A stretch of 64,000 bases of DNA from Myotis daubentonii (GCF_963259705.1 NC_081842.1:180610349-180674348); one strand, 5' to 3'. Shown: positions 43,193 to 54,660, numbered from the stretch's first letter. The notes: generated from the sequence alone by a model not told the origin. Translations and numbers: made by a program.

Positions 43193-43400
43193 TTTAGGTA
43201 GAATTTAAAAATATATTTTGAGATATTTCATACATGCAAAGCACAAAGGATTGCACAAGACACACCAATGTTCCCACAATCCAGTTTAAGAAGTAGAACA
43301 TTTCCAAATTCCATGATGTGCCCTGTGTATCTCAATCTGATGGCATCATCCAACCCTTCTCACTCAGCAGGGCAACATCTCTCTTGATCTTTCAACAACC
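43193..43400. mobile_element. Possible L1M/HAL1-type 3' UTR fragment
   Basis: 'ttgagatatttcatacatgc', 'gattgcacaagacacacca' and 'aagaagtagaacatttccaa' recall old L1 3' UTR sequence. The family is uncertain. Confidence 0.4.
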
Positions 43401-43568
43401 CTCAAAGCCAGTGGGTGAATCTGTAGGACTCTTTCATTCACAAGTGAGAGACACCCTTCCCTATCCAAAAAATCATTCATTGGTTCAAGCAATTTAAGTG
43501 GGATATTGCTGAAAGGGGAAGCTCAAATGATGTCAGCAGGACCCCATCTCTCTTTCTTAGGCCTCTTT

Positions 43569-43782
43569 TTTTTTTTTTTAAATGTATATTTTATTAATTT
43601 TCAGAGAGGAAAAGAAATGGAGAGAGAGAAACACCAGTGATGAGATCATTGATCTATTGCTTCCTGCACACCCCACAGGGGATCGAGCACACAACCCAGG
43701 CATGTGCCCTGACCAGGAATCAAACTGTGACCTCCTGGTTTAAAGGTCGATGTTCAACCACTGAGCCATGCTGGCTGGGCTC
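43569..43782 (-). mobile_element. VES SINE, minus orientation
   Basis: Exact AGGCCTCTTT duplications lie at 43559-43568 and 43783-43792. The 'ttcaaccactgagccatgct' head places it in the same subfamily as 37674-37891. Confidence 0.95.
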
Positions 43783-44109
43783 AGGCCTCTTTCATGCTGG
43801 CTTTGCTCTCAGTTTCCACATGGTGGCAAGATATCAGCCAGCACCTCTGGGCCTGCATTTGCTGTGTTCACATCCACCAGAAAAAAAAAAAAAAATAGCG
43901 CATCTTCCTCGTAGCTCCCACACAAGATCTGGATCCCTCTGATTAGATTAACCAGAGCACTTTGCCAATCCTGACCCTATCTAGCTCCCACTATGGATTT
44001 GTCATCTGGAACCTATCAAACCCTGCTAATGCTTATTTATATTTTCTGCCTGTATTGGGATAACAAACCCCAGGGTTAACTACCTTTTTGGTAATGTGGT
44101 CCCTGGCAG

Positions 44110-44300
44110 AGGACAGCACAAAGATAACCAACACTAACATTCACTAAGTGCTACAATGTGCTGGGTGCCTTACCTCATTCTATCTTCCCAACAAATCTTC
44201 GAAGTACGTATGATGCCTGTTTTATAAATGAGAAAATTGGAGGCTTCGAGAAGATAAATAACTGGGCTGAGCTCACGCAGCTTGTGTGTGTTGGGGCTGG
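44110..44300 (-). mobile_element. MIR SINE, minus orientation
   Basis: 'aacattcactaagtgctac', 'gtgctgggtgccttacctca' and 'tttataaatgagaaaattgg' are a reversed MIR. Confidence 0.8.
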
Positions 44301-45294
44301 GATCCAGCCCTAGACTGGCCTCACTCCACTGTGCAGTGGGGACATGGCCAGGACACAGGGCCTCTTGCAAGAGGCATGTGTTTACCTCATAAGGCTGGTG
44401 TAAATGTTACATGAAAACAGTGTGTACACTGAAGTACTTCTCAAACATTAGTTCATTGGACTCACTGATATGTCCTAAGTTTACCTCCGTCAAACCCCTA
44501 AGGGGAGGGAAGGGGACAGCCTGGTAACCCAGTAATCCTGGGGTAAACAGATGAAGTAAGAGAAGAGGGAGACAAGTCACTCCCTGAACAATTTTTCTTT
44601 ATTTCTACGAATATGTTTTTGAAAGGACATCTACAACTGTTTAGAGTTTTAAGAATAATAAAAACACTTTTAGCCAATGTTTGCTCTGGTCAAACAAAGT
44701 GCTTGGAAGATGCAACAAAGCGTGGTGGGAAAAAGTAGAATTCCGAGTGGTTGATTGGGTTTTCAGCCAGCCTCTGGCCTCTGCTGGCCCTACTGTGTGA
44801 CTTAGATTCCCCGTTGGTTCAACATTGGAGAAAGACATTTCTCACCTCAAAGTTTTCCATCTACTAGTATAGTCTGCTTATGGGGTGAAGGTGATTAGGA
44901 GGTGATGGTAACCTCAGACTAACCAGGTGCCATTTGTTGAGAGTCTCGGGATGAAAGAAAAACATCTCCCATTGGCTGCAGAGCAACTTCCTGAGCTGAG
45001 GAGGAGCTGAGGAATGGGACCCTAGGGGTTTTCCTGCTCTGGAAATATTTGACTTTGGGTAATTCCCAGCCAAAAGCTTCTTGACTCCTTCAAGGAGTTG
45101 TTTGGAGTACCTGGCCACGCTCCAGCTTGGATGTGAGGAATATAGGTCATTAGCAAGAGACTTTAATGTCCAGTAAACTGGCTTTCTGGAGAGGAGTGCT
45201 CACCCCAGCATCATGGAGCTGTTGGTGAGAACCTCAGCCTATGGCCACCTAGGGGCGCACAGAGCTTCGGCAGGGCGGAGGTGCAGTGCTGGGA

Positions 45295-45440
45295 GGTGTG
45301 AGGAGTCCTGGACTGGGAGTCAGGGGTTCTAGTCTGTGTGCTGTCACTGACCTGGGCAAGTCACTGCCTCCCTCTGGGCCTCCTTTTCTTCATTTTCAAA
45401 ATGAGGGGTGGTATTGAATGAGCTTTGGGGCTTTCCAGCT
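45295..45440 (+). mobile_element. MIR SINE
   Basis: 'actgggagtcaggggttcta', 'ctgacctgggcaagtcactg' and 'tctgggcctccttttcttc' follow MIR order. Confidence 0.85.
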
Positions 45441-45474
45441 TAGACAAAAAACTATTCAGAGATTAAGTAAACAG

Positions 45475-45670
45475 ATGTTAGAGCCACCCTGCTTGAGTTC
45501 TGATCCAGTCTTGCTGCTCACTCTCTTTGTGCCCTTAGGTAATTCATTTAAACCCTCTGCCTCAGTTTTCTCACCTGTAAAATGGGAATACTCTTAAGAC
45601 ACACCACATGGAGTTTTGTGACCATTAATTGGAAAGCCCTTTAAGTATTTCCCAGCTCATTATTGTGATT
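45475..45670 (+). mobile_element. MIR SINE
   Basis: 'gcttgagttctgatccagtc', 'taggtaattcatttaaaccc' and 'cctcagttttctcacctgta' follow MIR order. It lies just downstream of another MIR in the same orientation. Confidence 0.85.
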
Positions 45671-45939
45671 GTCACCCTCTGATTAAGAAGGTGGGAGGAA
45701 TAGACCTGCTGCTGTTGGGACCACAGGCCTGCAAAGCTGCAGTGATGCACCAGGCTTCCTGTGGCAGTGGGGAAATAATGCTAAACTCAGTCTGCTTCAC
45801 TCAGTTTCCTCTTGTCAAGGAAACCCTGTGGGGTCAAGGTGTAAGACTCAAAGGCCTCATGGCAGGACAGGGGGGGCCAATGAAGGAAAGAGGAGGTGGT
45901 TCGCTCCATTTACAGTCAAAGCAGGATGAGCCAGATTAG

Positions 45940-46120
45940 GCAGCGAGGCCAACTGAGGTTCAAGTCCTGGCTATGCTGCTTACTTGCTGTGAGAGCTCTG
46001 AACAAGTTATGTTGCTCCTCTGTGAGATGTGAGCAGAGTGCCCAGGTCACAGATCACCATGCTGTGGAGCATATGAGTAAAACAACTCAGTGGCACAGTG
46101 TCAGCTGTACTGGGATTGCT
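45940..46120 (+). mobile_element. MIR SINE
   Basis: 'aggttcaagtcctggctatg', 'ctgcttacttgctgtgagag' and 'ctctgaacaagttatgttg' follow MIR order. Confidence 0.75.
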
Positions 46121-46329
46121 CCCTAAGTGCGCCTTGAATCTGAATCAGGAGAATGGAGGATGCAGCCTGAGACTGCACCAGGTCACGTGCATTGGAGGTG
46201 GTGGTGGTAGTGCCTGTGCATTTGCATGTGCAACGGTGTAAGGGTGTGTTACAGTGGAGGTGGAGGAGGGGGAAGAGGAAAAGTTTGCACTTTCCTGAGA
46301 TTTGAGAAGGAAGGACTTACCTAATGACC

Positions 46330-47139
46330 TGTCACAGTCTCTTTAACCTAAACCCCACTGCCATGGTCCAAGCCCACGCCCATCCCATGGGCACGTCTGC
46401 CACAGCCTCATAGCTAGTCTCCCTGCCTCCAGTCTAATGCACTGCTTTCATTTGCCTCCACATTGTGATGAAAGCCATTCTTCTAAAATGAAGATGTGAT
46501 AGTGTCAGTATGATGTCTCCCTGGGGTCCTTGGAATAAAGAATAATTTCCTGAGCAAGGATGGCTGATTGGCCCCATGAGAAGGAGAGTGTCAGAGCATT
46601 TAATTCCTGCTTCCCTCCTGCCAGGTTCCCTGGGAGGGCTGTCCCCATCTCTCAAAGGCCACAGCTCTTCACAGTTTTTCCTAAACTCCGCCCTCCTCCA
46701 GTCCCTCAGGCTTCAGGAAGGTGATGGTGACTAGCCTGCAATACTGCAGCATCCATTATGACTTCCTCTACTCCCTGCCCACACTTTGGGTAAAGTTTCC
46801 TTCTTAAGCTTCTCTTGAATCATTCAGGTGAGAATGCCACCCCTTTCCTGCTGAGACTGAGCTTGATTCAGCGTACAAGGACCTGTATGCTCTCCCCCAG
46901 CGGATCTCTCCCCTGCGTCCTGTGATCCCACTTCTCCCCATTATTCACATGCACCAGCCCATTTCTCACCTCAGAGCTTTCCCACACCTGGTGCTTTGGC
47001 CAAGATAATTCTGTTACTCCCTACACACCTCCTCCAAGAAGCCTTACTTAATAGCCCCAGGCTCAGTCGGAGCCCCTTCTCTGGCTCCAGGGGGCCTCTT
47101 GTATCTCCCCCGTCACAGTGTATATCATATTATACGTAA
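46330..47139 (+). mobile_element. L2 LINE part 1 (split by HeliBat)
   Basis: 'gtctccctgcctccagtcta', 'cagcccatttctcacctcag', 'ctttcccacacctggtgctt' and 'cctccaagaagccttactta' run in L2 order and continue after the Helitron at 47365. Confidence 0.75.
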
Positions 47140-47364
47140 CTAGAGGTCCAGTGCATGAAATTCATGGATGGGCAGGGTCCCTAGGCCTGGCCGGCAATCA
47201 GGGCTGATTGGGGCCTTCCAGCTGCCAGTCAGGGCCATCCAGCTGCCGGTCGGGGCCTCCTTTCATTCCGTGCCACCCCCTGGTGGTCAGCACATATCAT
47301 AGAGAGTGCTCGGTCTCCCAGTCAAATTCCTGTGGGGGCAATTTGCATATTAGGCATATATTTG
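47140..47364 (-). mobile_element. HeliBat-type Helitron inside an L2
   Basis: The plus strand starts CTAGAGGTCCAGTGCATGAA (the reversed 3' end) after an A at 47139. The far end carries 'caatttgcatattaggcata' but then merges into a TG/TA-rich stretch, so its 5' TC is degraded. The middle has a repeat, 'ccagctgcc(a/g)gtc(a/g)ggg', present twice. There are no genes. Confidence 0.88.
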
Positions 47365-47470
47365 TGTGTATATATATATTCTGCTTACTTGTCTTTCTTT
47401 CCTTCCAGACTGAACCCCCCAAAGGCAGGAACCATATCTTGCCCACGGAGAGTAAGGCAGTAAAGTAGAG
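47365..47470 (+). mobile_element. L2 LINE part 2
   Basis: 'cttacttgtctttctttcct', then 'cagactgaaccccccaaagg' and 'caggaaccatatcttgcc' continue the L2 tail. Confidence 0.75.
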
Positions 47471-47474
47471 AGCT

Positions 47475-47640
47475 ATGAGCATAGATTTTGGGTTGATATT
47501 TCAGCTCTTTAGTTGTGTCTATGTAGACTTAAGCAAGTCACTTAGTCTATAGGAATGTAACCCCATCTGTAAAATTGGGATAGATAAAATAGCTACCTAT
47601 AGGGCTGTTATGAGAATTAAATAAGTATATGTAAAGCTAT
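47475..47640 (+). mobile_element. MIR SINE part 1 (split)
   Basis: 'gagcatagattttgggttga', 'gacttaagcaagtcacttag' and 'tgttatgagaattaaataag' are MIR. Its 3' end ('agtgcccagtaaatgttaga') reappears at 47807. Confidence 0.8.
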
Positions 47641-47648
47641 GTATTTTT

Positions 47649-47780
47649 AATAATTCCATATAGTAATTTCCATATATTAATTAACTTCATATATGTAAAA
47701 CTATGTTAATATTAACTAGCATGCAGTACCTTTACATATATTAACTTAGTTAATATATGGAAGTTAATACATGGAATTAT
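47649..47780. repeat. AT-rich imperfect palindrome inside a MIR
   Basis: Arm 47667-47699 pairs with 47731-47762 (about 31 bp with a few mismatches). An outer arm pair lies at about 47650-47666 and 47765-47779, and the spacer is about 31 bp. It separates the two parts of a MIR, so it was inserted or expanded there. It could be a small MITE or a local duplication. Confidence 0.7.
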
Positions 47781-48039
47781 GAATTATGACTAAGTTGATA
47801 TATGAAATAGTGCCCAGTAAATGTTAGATATTATGGTCAGTTTGTGATGCAAAGTGTATGCTCAATAAATAGAGAATGAATGGATTCTCTCTTACAGAAA
47901 TATCATTGCATAATACTGGATTTTCCCATTTAGGTTTATTTTTTTATTTATTTTTTATTGATTAAGATATTACATATGTGGCCTTATCCCCACATTACCC
48001 CTTATCCCCATTTAGTTTTAACAGGAGTCTTGGGAGGAA

Positions 48040-48160
48040 GAGAGGGCTGATATTCTATCCCCACTTTATGGAGAGGACACTGAGCTTGGAGGGACTTACC
48101 CAGGGATCCACAACCGACACAGCACTAAGGGGCACGGTAAACCTGGGTATTGAGCCCCCC
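48040..48160 (-). mobile_element. MIR fragment, minus orientation
   Basis: 'tatccccactttatggagag', 'gacactgagcttggaggga' and 'taaacctgggtattgagcc' are a reversed MIR. Confidence 0.65.
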
Positions 48161-48734
48161 TTTTCCCCTCGCCCCCCAGCTGGATGCCCTCCCCCTTAGC
48201 TGCCCAGAGTGAGCAGGACTGTGTGATTCAGCTCAGCCAGTTCTGCTCCGGGCGAGGGGTGGCTGCCGAGTTGGTAGAATCCAGGGGCTTTAGAGGCATC
48301 TACTTTGTCACTTTGCCTGAAAGTCTCTGAGTCACCTTTGGGGTTTTCCAGGCTGTAGGCTCCAGGACGGTTACAAAGAAAAAAAGTTTAATGTGTCGAA
48401 AGTTCTGAAACCAAGGCTGCGGGATCTGAAGGGAGAACCCCAGGAAGTGCAATGCAGAAGGGCAAGGGCCCTTTGATAGTAGCAATCAATAGCAATAATA
48501 ATTTACTGGTATGTAAGACTTGTGAAAACACCGACCATATACCCAGTGCTTCCAGGTGTGCAAACAGTTCTCTAACAACGCATAGCCAGCTGCCTTCTGA
48601 AGGAGTTGCAACACCTGTGTCTTTTGTACCTTGTCCGTGGAGATTCTCACGAAGCTCCAGACCTCAGATCCAGCTCAGCACTTGATACACGAGCGCAGCC
48701 CAACAAATGGTTGTGGAATCACAACTACATACAT

Positions 48735-48850
48735 GAATGGATCTAATCTTTTAATCCCCACACCAGTCCATTTTACAGATAAGAAAACTGAGGTTCAGAG
48801 GGGTTGGTTACCTTGACCGAGGTGACACAGTTCATAGGAGGGAAGTGGGG
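48735..48850 (-). mobile_element. MIR SINE, minus orientation
   Basis: 'ttttaatccccacaccagtc', 'cattttacagataagaaaac' and 'gaggtgacacagttcatagg' are a reversed MIR. Confidence 0.85.
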
Positions 48851-48884
48851 GAAGTTGGTGCAGTGCCTCCAGGAGGCCTCCTGG

Positions 48885-49120
48885 TTTAATGAAGAGCCGC
48901 CAAAATGTTCAGGTCAAACTAACCAGGGTTCAGCTGCCTTCTGTGCAATTTTGTATGAGTTACTCAGCCTCTCGGAGTCTCAGGAAGCAGTGTTGGTGAA
49001 ATGGGCACAGTAATAGAACTAAATACGTCACAGTGTTGTTGTGAGGATTAACATAATACATGCAAAGGGTCCGAAACCTTAGCACAAAGAGCTCCATAAG
49101 TGTTGGTTGTCGTCCTTACT
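48885..49120 (+). mobile_element. MIR SINE
   Basis: 'accagggttcagctgccttc', 'tgagttactcagcctctcgg' and 'gttgttgtgaggattaacat' follow MIR order. Confidence 0.75.
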
Positions 49121-49794
49121 GTCTTTATTCTCCTTTGTATTGCTATTATTCCTAATTATTATGCAAAAGATACAGTGTGGTATTGGCTACGTTTATTATT
49201 AAATATCTGCCTGGTATACACTTATACTGCAAACAAGTACTTCCTTTCCCTCCCAGGGGTACGTCTATGGGAGCCTCTACAATAAGTGGTGGCCTCACAA
49301 CTGAATGCTTGCAAGGGGCTCACGAAGCCCTGACTCTTGCAGATGCTGGAGGTGTGGAAAAGGGTGAAGCAATTGGGGATGATAATCTGGGGGTCTGTTT
49401 GCTACAGGCAGGTGGGCAGAAAATACCACCCTCCTTCTAAGCAAGTTCAGAATCACTTCACACAACGTCTCAGATCACGTGCACTATTCCAGCGCTGCTT
49501 GGGTGAGACGGCCATAAAAGCTAATTCAGGGACTTTCCAAGGATTTCTTGAAGTTCCTTGCTTCTCCCAAACACTCCACACTCCAGCTCCCCTCTAACCT
49601 CTCTAGTGACCAACATGAACTCTTTGGTGTCTTCTGGGATATTTTCCTCTACAAAGACAGCTCACGGGCCAGCTTCTTAAACAGTCTTTGTTTATAACCC
49701 AGCCAGGAGCCAGGTCATCTTTCCAACAAGTGAAGACTGTCCTGTTGGGCTTCCCTTGTCTTGCGTTTATAAACCTGGGAGACTCTTGAGGCGT

Positions 49795-49900
49795 TTTCAA
49801 GATATGGAAGGGGAAACTGAGGTTGAGAGAGGCAAGTGATTTGTTCCAAATCACATACCAATTACTGGCAAAGTTAGGAAGAGGTCCTGACTTTGGGACT
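49795..49900 (-). mobile_element. MIR fragment, minus orientation
   Basis: 'ggaaggggaaactgaggttg' and 'gttccaaatcacataccaat' are a reversed MIR core. Confidence 0.7.
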
Positions 49901-49924
49901 CCACACGGGGCATGAGGGAGTGGG

Positions 49925-50115
49925 AAGTGAGAACCAGCCTGGGCTGTAACCTGCTTCTACCATTTATTACCTGCCTGTGACTGTGGGCAAACACTCTGAT
50001 ATTTGAACCTCTGTTTTCTTATCTGTAAAATGGTCTTAATGATATCTCCCTTGAGGGAGTGGGAGAAGATGAGGAGAACAAGTTGCCTAGCACAGTGCTT
50101 GGGATAAAATAACTC
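49925..50115 (+). mobile_element. MIR SINE
   Basis: 'ctaccatttattacctgcct', 'ctctgttttcttatctgtaa' and 'ctagcacagtgcttgggat' follow MIR order. Confidence 0.85.
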
Positions 50116-50149
50116 CCCTTGCCCTCTTCCTTCTCTTTCCTTTCTAGAA

Positions 50150-50285
50150 TAAACAGGGGCTTTGGAATCAGACAGTCCTGGGTTCAAATCCTGTGTGAAC
50201 TTGGGGAAAGTATTAACTTTCCTGTGCTTAGTTTTTTAATTTTATTTGTAAAATGGCAATGAGAATGACACTATGGAGGGGTCTT
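50150..50285 (+). mobile_element. MIR SINE
   Basis: 'ggctttggaatcagacagtc', 'ctgggttcaaatcctgtgtg' and 'atttgtaaaatggcaatgag' follow MIR order. Confidence 0.85.
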
Positions 50286-51083
50286 TGAGGAATTCACAGG
50301 AGGCCTTTCTAGACCTCATTCCTTCCACCCTCCGCCAGGACTCCATCCCCAGCCTCCTGGGCTAAGGTTTCTGGTCCCAGGATTTGTGGTCCCAAACTAA
50401 GATGGCAGAAGAGTATGTGCAAGCCTCTGCCTCCTCCTCCCAGAACAGCCAAGCAGTCAGTGTTTGGGCAGATATGGGGTTCAGCCAGCAGAGCTGATGG
50501 CTCTGGGGACGGCCATCCTCCTTCCCAGTCCTCAGGCCACTTCAGGACACAATCCCCAGGGGCAGCATCACACCCAGGGAGGGTCACAGCAGCAGCTCGC
50601 AGAGTAGGCGTAGGAGAGCAGGACACGTAAATCACCCCGGGAGACAGCCCCTTGGCACCCGTTCCTGCTCAGGAGTAAACATTACGTTATTCAGAGAGAC
50701 ACTTGGGTTTCAAACCACTTCATATTTAATCAGCAATCATGCTCCCTTCCAAAAGCCATTCCAGGAAAAACATCAGTTTAATTTTTGACAAGAAACAAAG
50801 CTTTCTGAAAACTTGCGCTCATAGCCCCAGGCCTCGAGGGACAGGCTCACGGCCCTGTTTTGCACCAGAGGTGGCGCCAACCTAGGACACTGTGACCGAG
50901 ACACTGCACATCTGTCTAGTGTTTCAGTTTCCCCTTCTCCTACGCCCACCGCTCCGCAGTTGTCCCGAGAAGCGGTGGTGGGAAGCGCAGGACAGAGGGG
51001 CTGTGGAGACAGACAGACCTGCGCAGGAGTCCCGCCTCTTGCTTCTGCCAAAGGTGTGTCCTTCAGCAGGACGTGCAACCTCG

Positions 51084-51099
51084 CCCCCCCCCCCCCCCC
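51084..51099. repeat. C homopolymer
   Basis: A run of about 16 C lies between 'acctcg' and 'gcaaag'. Confidence 0.9.
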
Positions 51100-51558
51100 G
51101 CAAAGAACACCCCCATGTTCTTTGTTGTCAAATAGGAACAACTACGCCCACCTGAAGGTGTGCAGAGGTTTAAAGCAAATGCACCAAGGGCTTAGGTTAA
51201 ACCACATGAAATTGTCCCTTTTCGAGGTCACAGATGGTAAAACATTGGCAATTTTTTGCTTCAAGCTACTGTGTAAAGTGCCTGGCACATCCGAATAGTC
51301 CTCAAATTGGGCTAAGCATTTACACGGTGAGCCTCAACACTTAGTAAGCATAAGAAGCGGGGGAGTGAGGAGTGTGTGAAAAAGATCTGATTCGGAGGTC
51401 TTCGTGGGGCCTGGAAATCTGCATGTGAACAGACTTGCAATCCCCACTCCGGGTGATTTTGGTGAGGTGGTGCTCAGGGCTCCATTGCACTAGGCTTTGC
51501 ACAAAGGAAATCCTGGAGAGGTGGGAGTGAGCAGAATAAATGGCTATTCCTTCTCCCA

Positions 51559-51561
<3 letters not shown>

Positions 51562-51603
<42 letters not shown>
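51562..51603. repeat. (TG)20 microsatellite
   Basis: About 41 bp of uninterrupted TG, followed 20 bp later by a (GATA)n stretch that received the next element. Confidence 0.98.
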
Positions 51604-51607
<4 letters not shown>

Positions 51608-51634
51608 CAGTAGAGACAGATAGATAGATAGAAA

Positions 51635-52022
51635 TCTATACTAATAAAAGGGTAATATGCTAATTAGAACAGATAGACCATCCTGGATGTCCTTCCAGAC
51701 AAAGCCATGGTGGCGGGGGCTGAGGCAGAGGTGGTTAGAGGCGATCAGGCCAGCAGGGGAAAGTGGTTAGGTGCATCATGCAGGCAGGCAGAGGTGGTTA
51801 GAGGTGATTAGACAGGCATGTAGAGTGGTTAGGGGCCATCAGGCAGGCAGGCAGGTGAGCAGTTAAGAGCCAGTGGTCCCAGATTGTGAGAGGGGTGTCC
51901 CTGTGGGGCCAGGCCTAAACCGGCAGTCAGACATCCCCCGAGGGGTCCCGGATTGGAGAGGGTGCAGGCTAGGCTGAGGGACCCCCCCTCCCATGCATGA
52001 ATTTCATGCACTGGGCCTCTAG
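51635..52022 (+). mobile_element. HeliBat-type Helitron with internal minisatellite
   Basis: It starts TCTATACTAATAAAAGGG and ends GGGCCTCTAG, with A before (51634) and T after (52023). A hairpin, GCATGAATTTCATGC, lies near the 3' end. Four copies of a roughly 32-bp unit with GTGGTTAG sit at about 51728-51855. The insertion lies in a GATA-type repeat. No Rep/helicase gene is present. Confidence 0.95.
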
Positions 52023-52329
52023 TATAGATAGAGAGAAAGAGAGACAGAAAATGAGAGAGAGACTGGGAGAGTCTTAAGAATTCCTTCTGGTTTCACTAGG
52101 CTTTGGGCATTTTCTTTCCTTTTGAATGATCTATATCCTAAATCTTTGCACAGTTCTGAGGTGAGAGTTTGGTCAGCATGTGTTTAATATTCGGTAGCTT
52201 CTTCTAATATCCTGATATTCAGAGCACAATTTTAGCTATTTTCAAAATGTCCATAAAAGCTGGAGCAAGAGGGATTAGCCAGTGGAAAAATGTGGCTATC
52301 AGACTTGGAGGCATGTGGTGAGCTCTCCT

Positions 52330-52450
52330 GATTCCATCTCACTTCTCAGGTGAGGAAGACACCATCCAGGAAGGACCAGGTACCTCCCAAGGTCATGCGA
52401 TGTGAGTTCAGGCAGAGGTGGAACTTGAGCCCAAGTCCTTGAGGGCTAAA
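52330..52450 (-). mobile_element. MIR fragment, minus orientation
   Basis: 'ctcaggtgaggaagacacca', 'ctcccaaggtcatgcgatg' and 'aacttgagcccaagtccttg' are a reversed MIR. Confidence 0.65.
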
Positions 52451-52549
52451 CCTTTGCTCTCTTGGAGGGGAGGGAGTGAGTAGAATCAATGACAATTTTC
52501 CCCCTCAACCCTTTGTCTTGTTATAGGTTATAACTAACCTTTACCTTTG

Positions 52550-52554
<5 letters not shown>

Positions 52555-52582
<28 letters not shown>

Positions 52583-52821
52583 TTTTTAAAGAATTTCAGG
52601 TTTTTTTTTCTATATATTTTATCGATTTTTTACAAAGAGGAAGGGAGAGGGATAGAGAGTTAGAAATATCGATGAGAGAGAAGCATCGATCAGCTGCCTC
52701 CTGCACACTCCCTACTGGGGATATGCCCGTAACCAAGGTACATGCCCTTGATTGGAATCAAACCTGGGACCCTTGAGTCTGCAGGCTGACGCTCTATCCA
52801 CTGAGCCAAACCGGTTAGGGC
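52555..52821 (-). mobile_element. VES SINE with (CT)n at the tail side, minus
   Basis: The target duplication ACCTTTGTCTCT lies at 52543-52554 and 52823-52834. The first 36 bp inside are a (CT)n run and a T-run, the tail side on this strand. The rest is a typical VES. Confidence 0.95.
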
Positions 52822-52969
52822 ACCTTTGTCTCTTTATCACTGTTAGGACTTAACCAACCATGGCCAGCAGTTTCTGGGTTGCATCAGTGTGAACCTACAG
52901 AACTTTTCTCAACTGCTCCTTCCTGTTACAGTTCATACTGCACACACAGTGGTGCCAGGAAAAACAGTT

Positions 52970-53100
52970 CTATTCATTTACCTAGTCATTCATATGCATA
53001 AATCAGCTACACTGAGGATATGGCGATGAACACATTAGACATAATTCTTACCTTCATGAACTCTGCAGTCTCCCTGTTCCCAGTGAGTATAGTTATAAGA
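52970..53100 (-). mobile_element. L2 tail, minus orientation
   Basis: 'acctagtcattcatatgcat', 'ggatatggcgatgaacacat' and 'cttaccttcatgaactctgc' follow reversed L2 order. Confidence 0.6.
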
Positions 53101-53439
53101 GCTATAAGGTACATGCAGTGGAACTTTGAGAATGCATAACAGACAGGCCTGCTCTAGTCGAGCTGGTGGGAGTTGTCTGTTTCTTACTTTATGATGAGAA
53201 CCTGGTAATGAGTCCAGGCTCCAAAAAATATTTGCAGATTTTGATTAAATCCATACTAGTTACAGACACCATGCTGGTCTCTATACCTTAGATCTAGATC
53301 TAGAAGAAAGGGTCATAAAGCCAAAAAGAGTACCAATGCTCAAGCTGAAATGATGTTAGCAAAAGCTCTGCACCTCACTGTATTTGAGGGGTCCTCATAC
53401 TTCCCATGGGGAGGCTTTCCTAGGGTCCCATTTTAACAC

Positions 53440-53595
53440 AAGGAAGTGAGCTCAGAGACTCTGCCTGTGTTGCTTGGTCCTGGGCTCTGTTCCTACGTCT
53501 GTGAAATGGAGACAATTAATTATCTTTACCTCATAGTGGTTATTGTGAGAATTGACTGATATAACACATGGAAGTGCCTAGCACCAGCTTTTATT
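53440..53595 (+). mobile_element. MIR fragment
   Basis: 'gctctgttcctacgtctgtg', 'aaatggagacaattaattat' and 'gttattgtgagaattgactg' follow MIR order. Confidence 0.75.
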
Positions 53596-54284
53596 TTGTA
53601 GTATGTGAGGAATAATATTCATTCATGTCTCCCAGGAACTATGCTCCACATAGCTTAGGCACTACATGGCAAGGAACATCCCGCCCCGGCCCATACACAC
53701 ACACATCTACCACACAATGAGGTCTCCTCAGGATAAGTGTTGGAAAGTTCTAGAAGACCTGAATTTTATGCTTTAAATTTGAACTTCGTTTGGGAGATAT
53801 TAAGGATACACTAAAGGTCTTTGTGCTGGGAGTCATGTGATAAAGCTGCTTTCAGGTGATGGATGACTAGGGTAACTGTGGGGGTTGGAGATGGGATGAA
53901 GTCCAGAGGCCAGGAGTCTATATCATTTTGGCTATTTCATGAATTCAGGTCCAGGGGAACACTCCATTCTAGAATCAGAGCAGAGGAGGTTGGGATGGAC
54001 AGATGGAAGGCCCTTAGTGGCTGCCTGTATAATTTGAGCCTATTCCTCATTTAATTTCTGTGGCCCATCAGCTGCACCCACAGCATCTACCTCAGTGTCC
54101 CATGTCTGCGATGTTGGCTGGTGATCACACTGTTCCACCCTTTGAAGAAGGCAATGGCTTCAAACACCAAATTTAAATTGCTGCCATTCAAAATTAAAGT
54201 GACAATCATCCCGCCAGTCACCCATCAGAAATTGTATCATAGTCGCTCTTCATGCCCAAAACTTTTCAGATATCTCTAATTCTC

Positions 54285-54440
54285 CCAGAACCCCTTAAAA
54301 ATGAGTATTATTATCTGTACTTTATAGAAAACGCACCTGAAGTTCAGAGGTTCCTTTAAACAACATGCCAATGAAACAGTTTACAAAGCGAAAGAAGTAG
54401 GTAATGAACTAGTCTGCTCAGTGTGAAATCTATTGCTTCC
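54285..54440 (-). mobile_element. MIR fragment, minus orientation
   Basis: 'gagtattattatctgtactt', 'gcacctgaagttcagaggtt' and 'gtaatgaactagtctgctc' are a reversed MIR. Confidence 0.6.
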
Positions 54441-54459
54441 TTCTTACCCACCTTTTCCA

Positions 54460-54660
54460 GATAATCTATTTTTCTGGATGAGGAAAATGAAGCTCAGAAA
54501 AAACTGCGTGTGTGGCCCAAAATTATGCAGCCAGTACAACAGCTAAGTAACAGCCAACTTTTAGAGTTTTCACTAAGGCCCAGGCTAGAGTTTAACATAC
54601 ACGGATGCATTTAATCTACCTAACAGCTTGCCTTATACCTCAAGTAAATGCCAGAACTGG
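54460..54660 (-). mobile_element. MIR fragment, minus orientation
   Basis: 'tggatgaggaaaatgaagct', 'ttatgcagccagtacaacag' and 'ctaagtaacagccaac' are a reversed MIR. Confidence 0.65.

Noticed and set aside
50300..51100. Possible second CpG island and promoter.
   Set aside because: CpGs are moderate, no CCAAT or GC box cluster is present, and the C run inflates the GC content.
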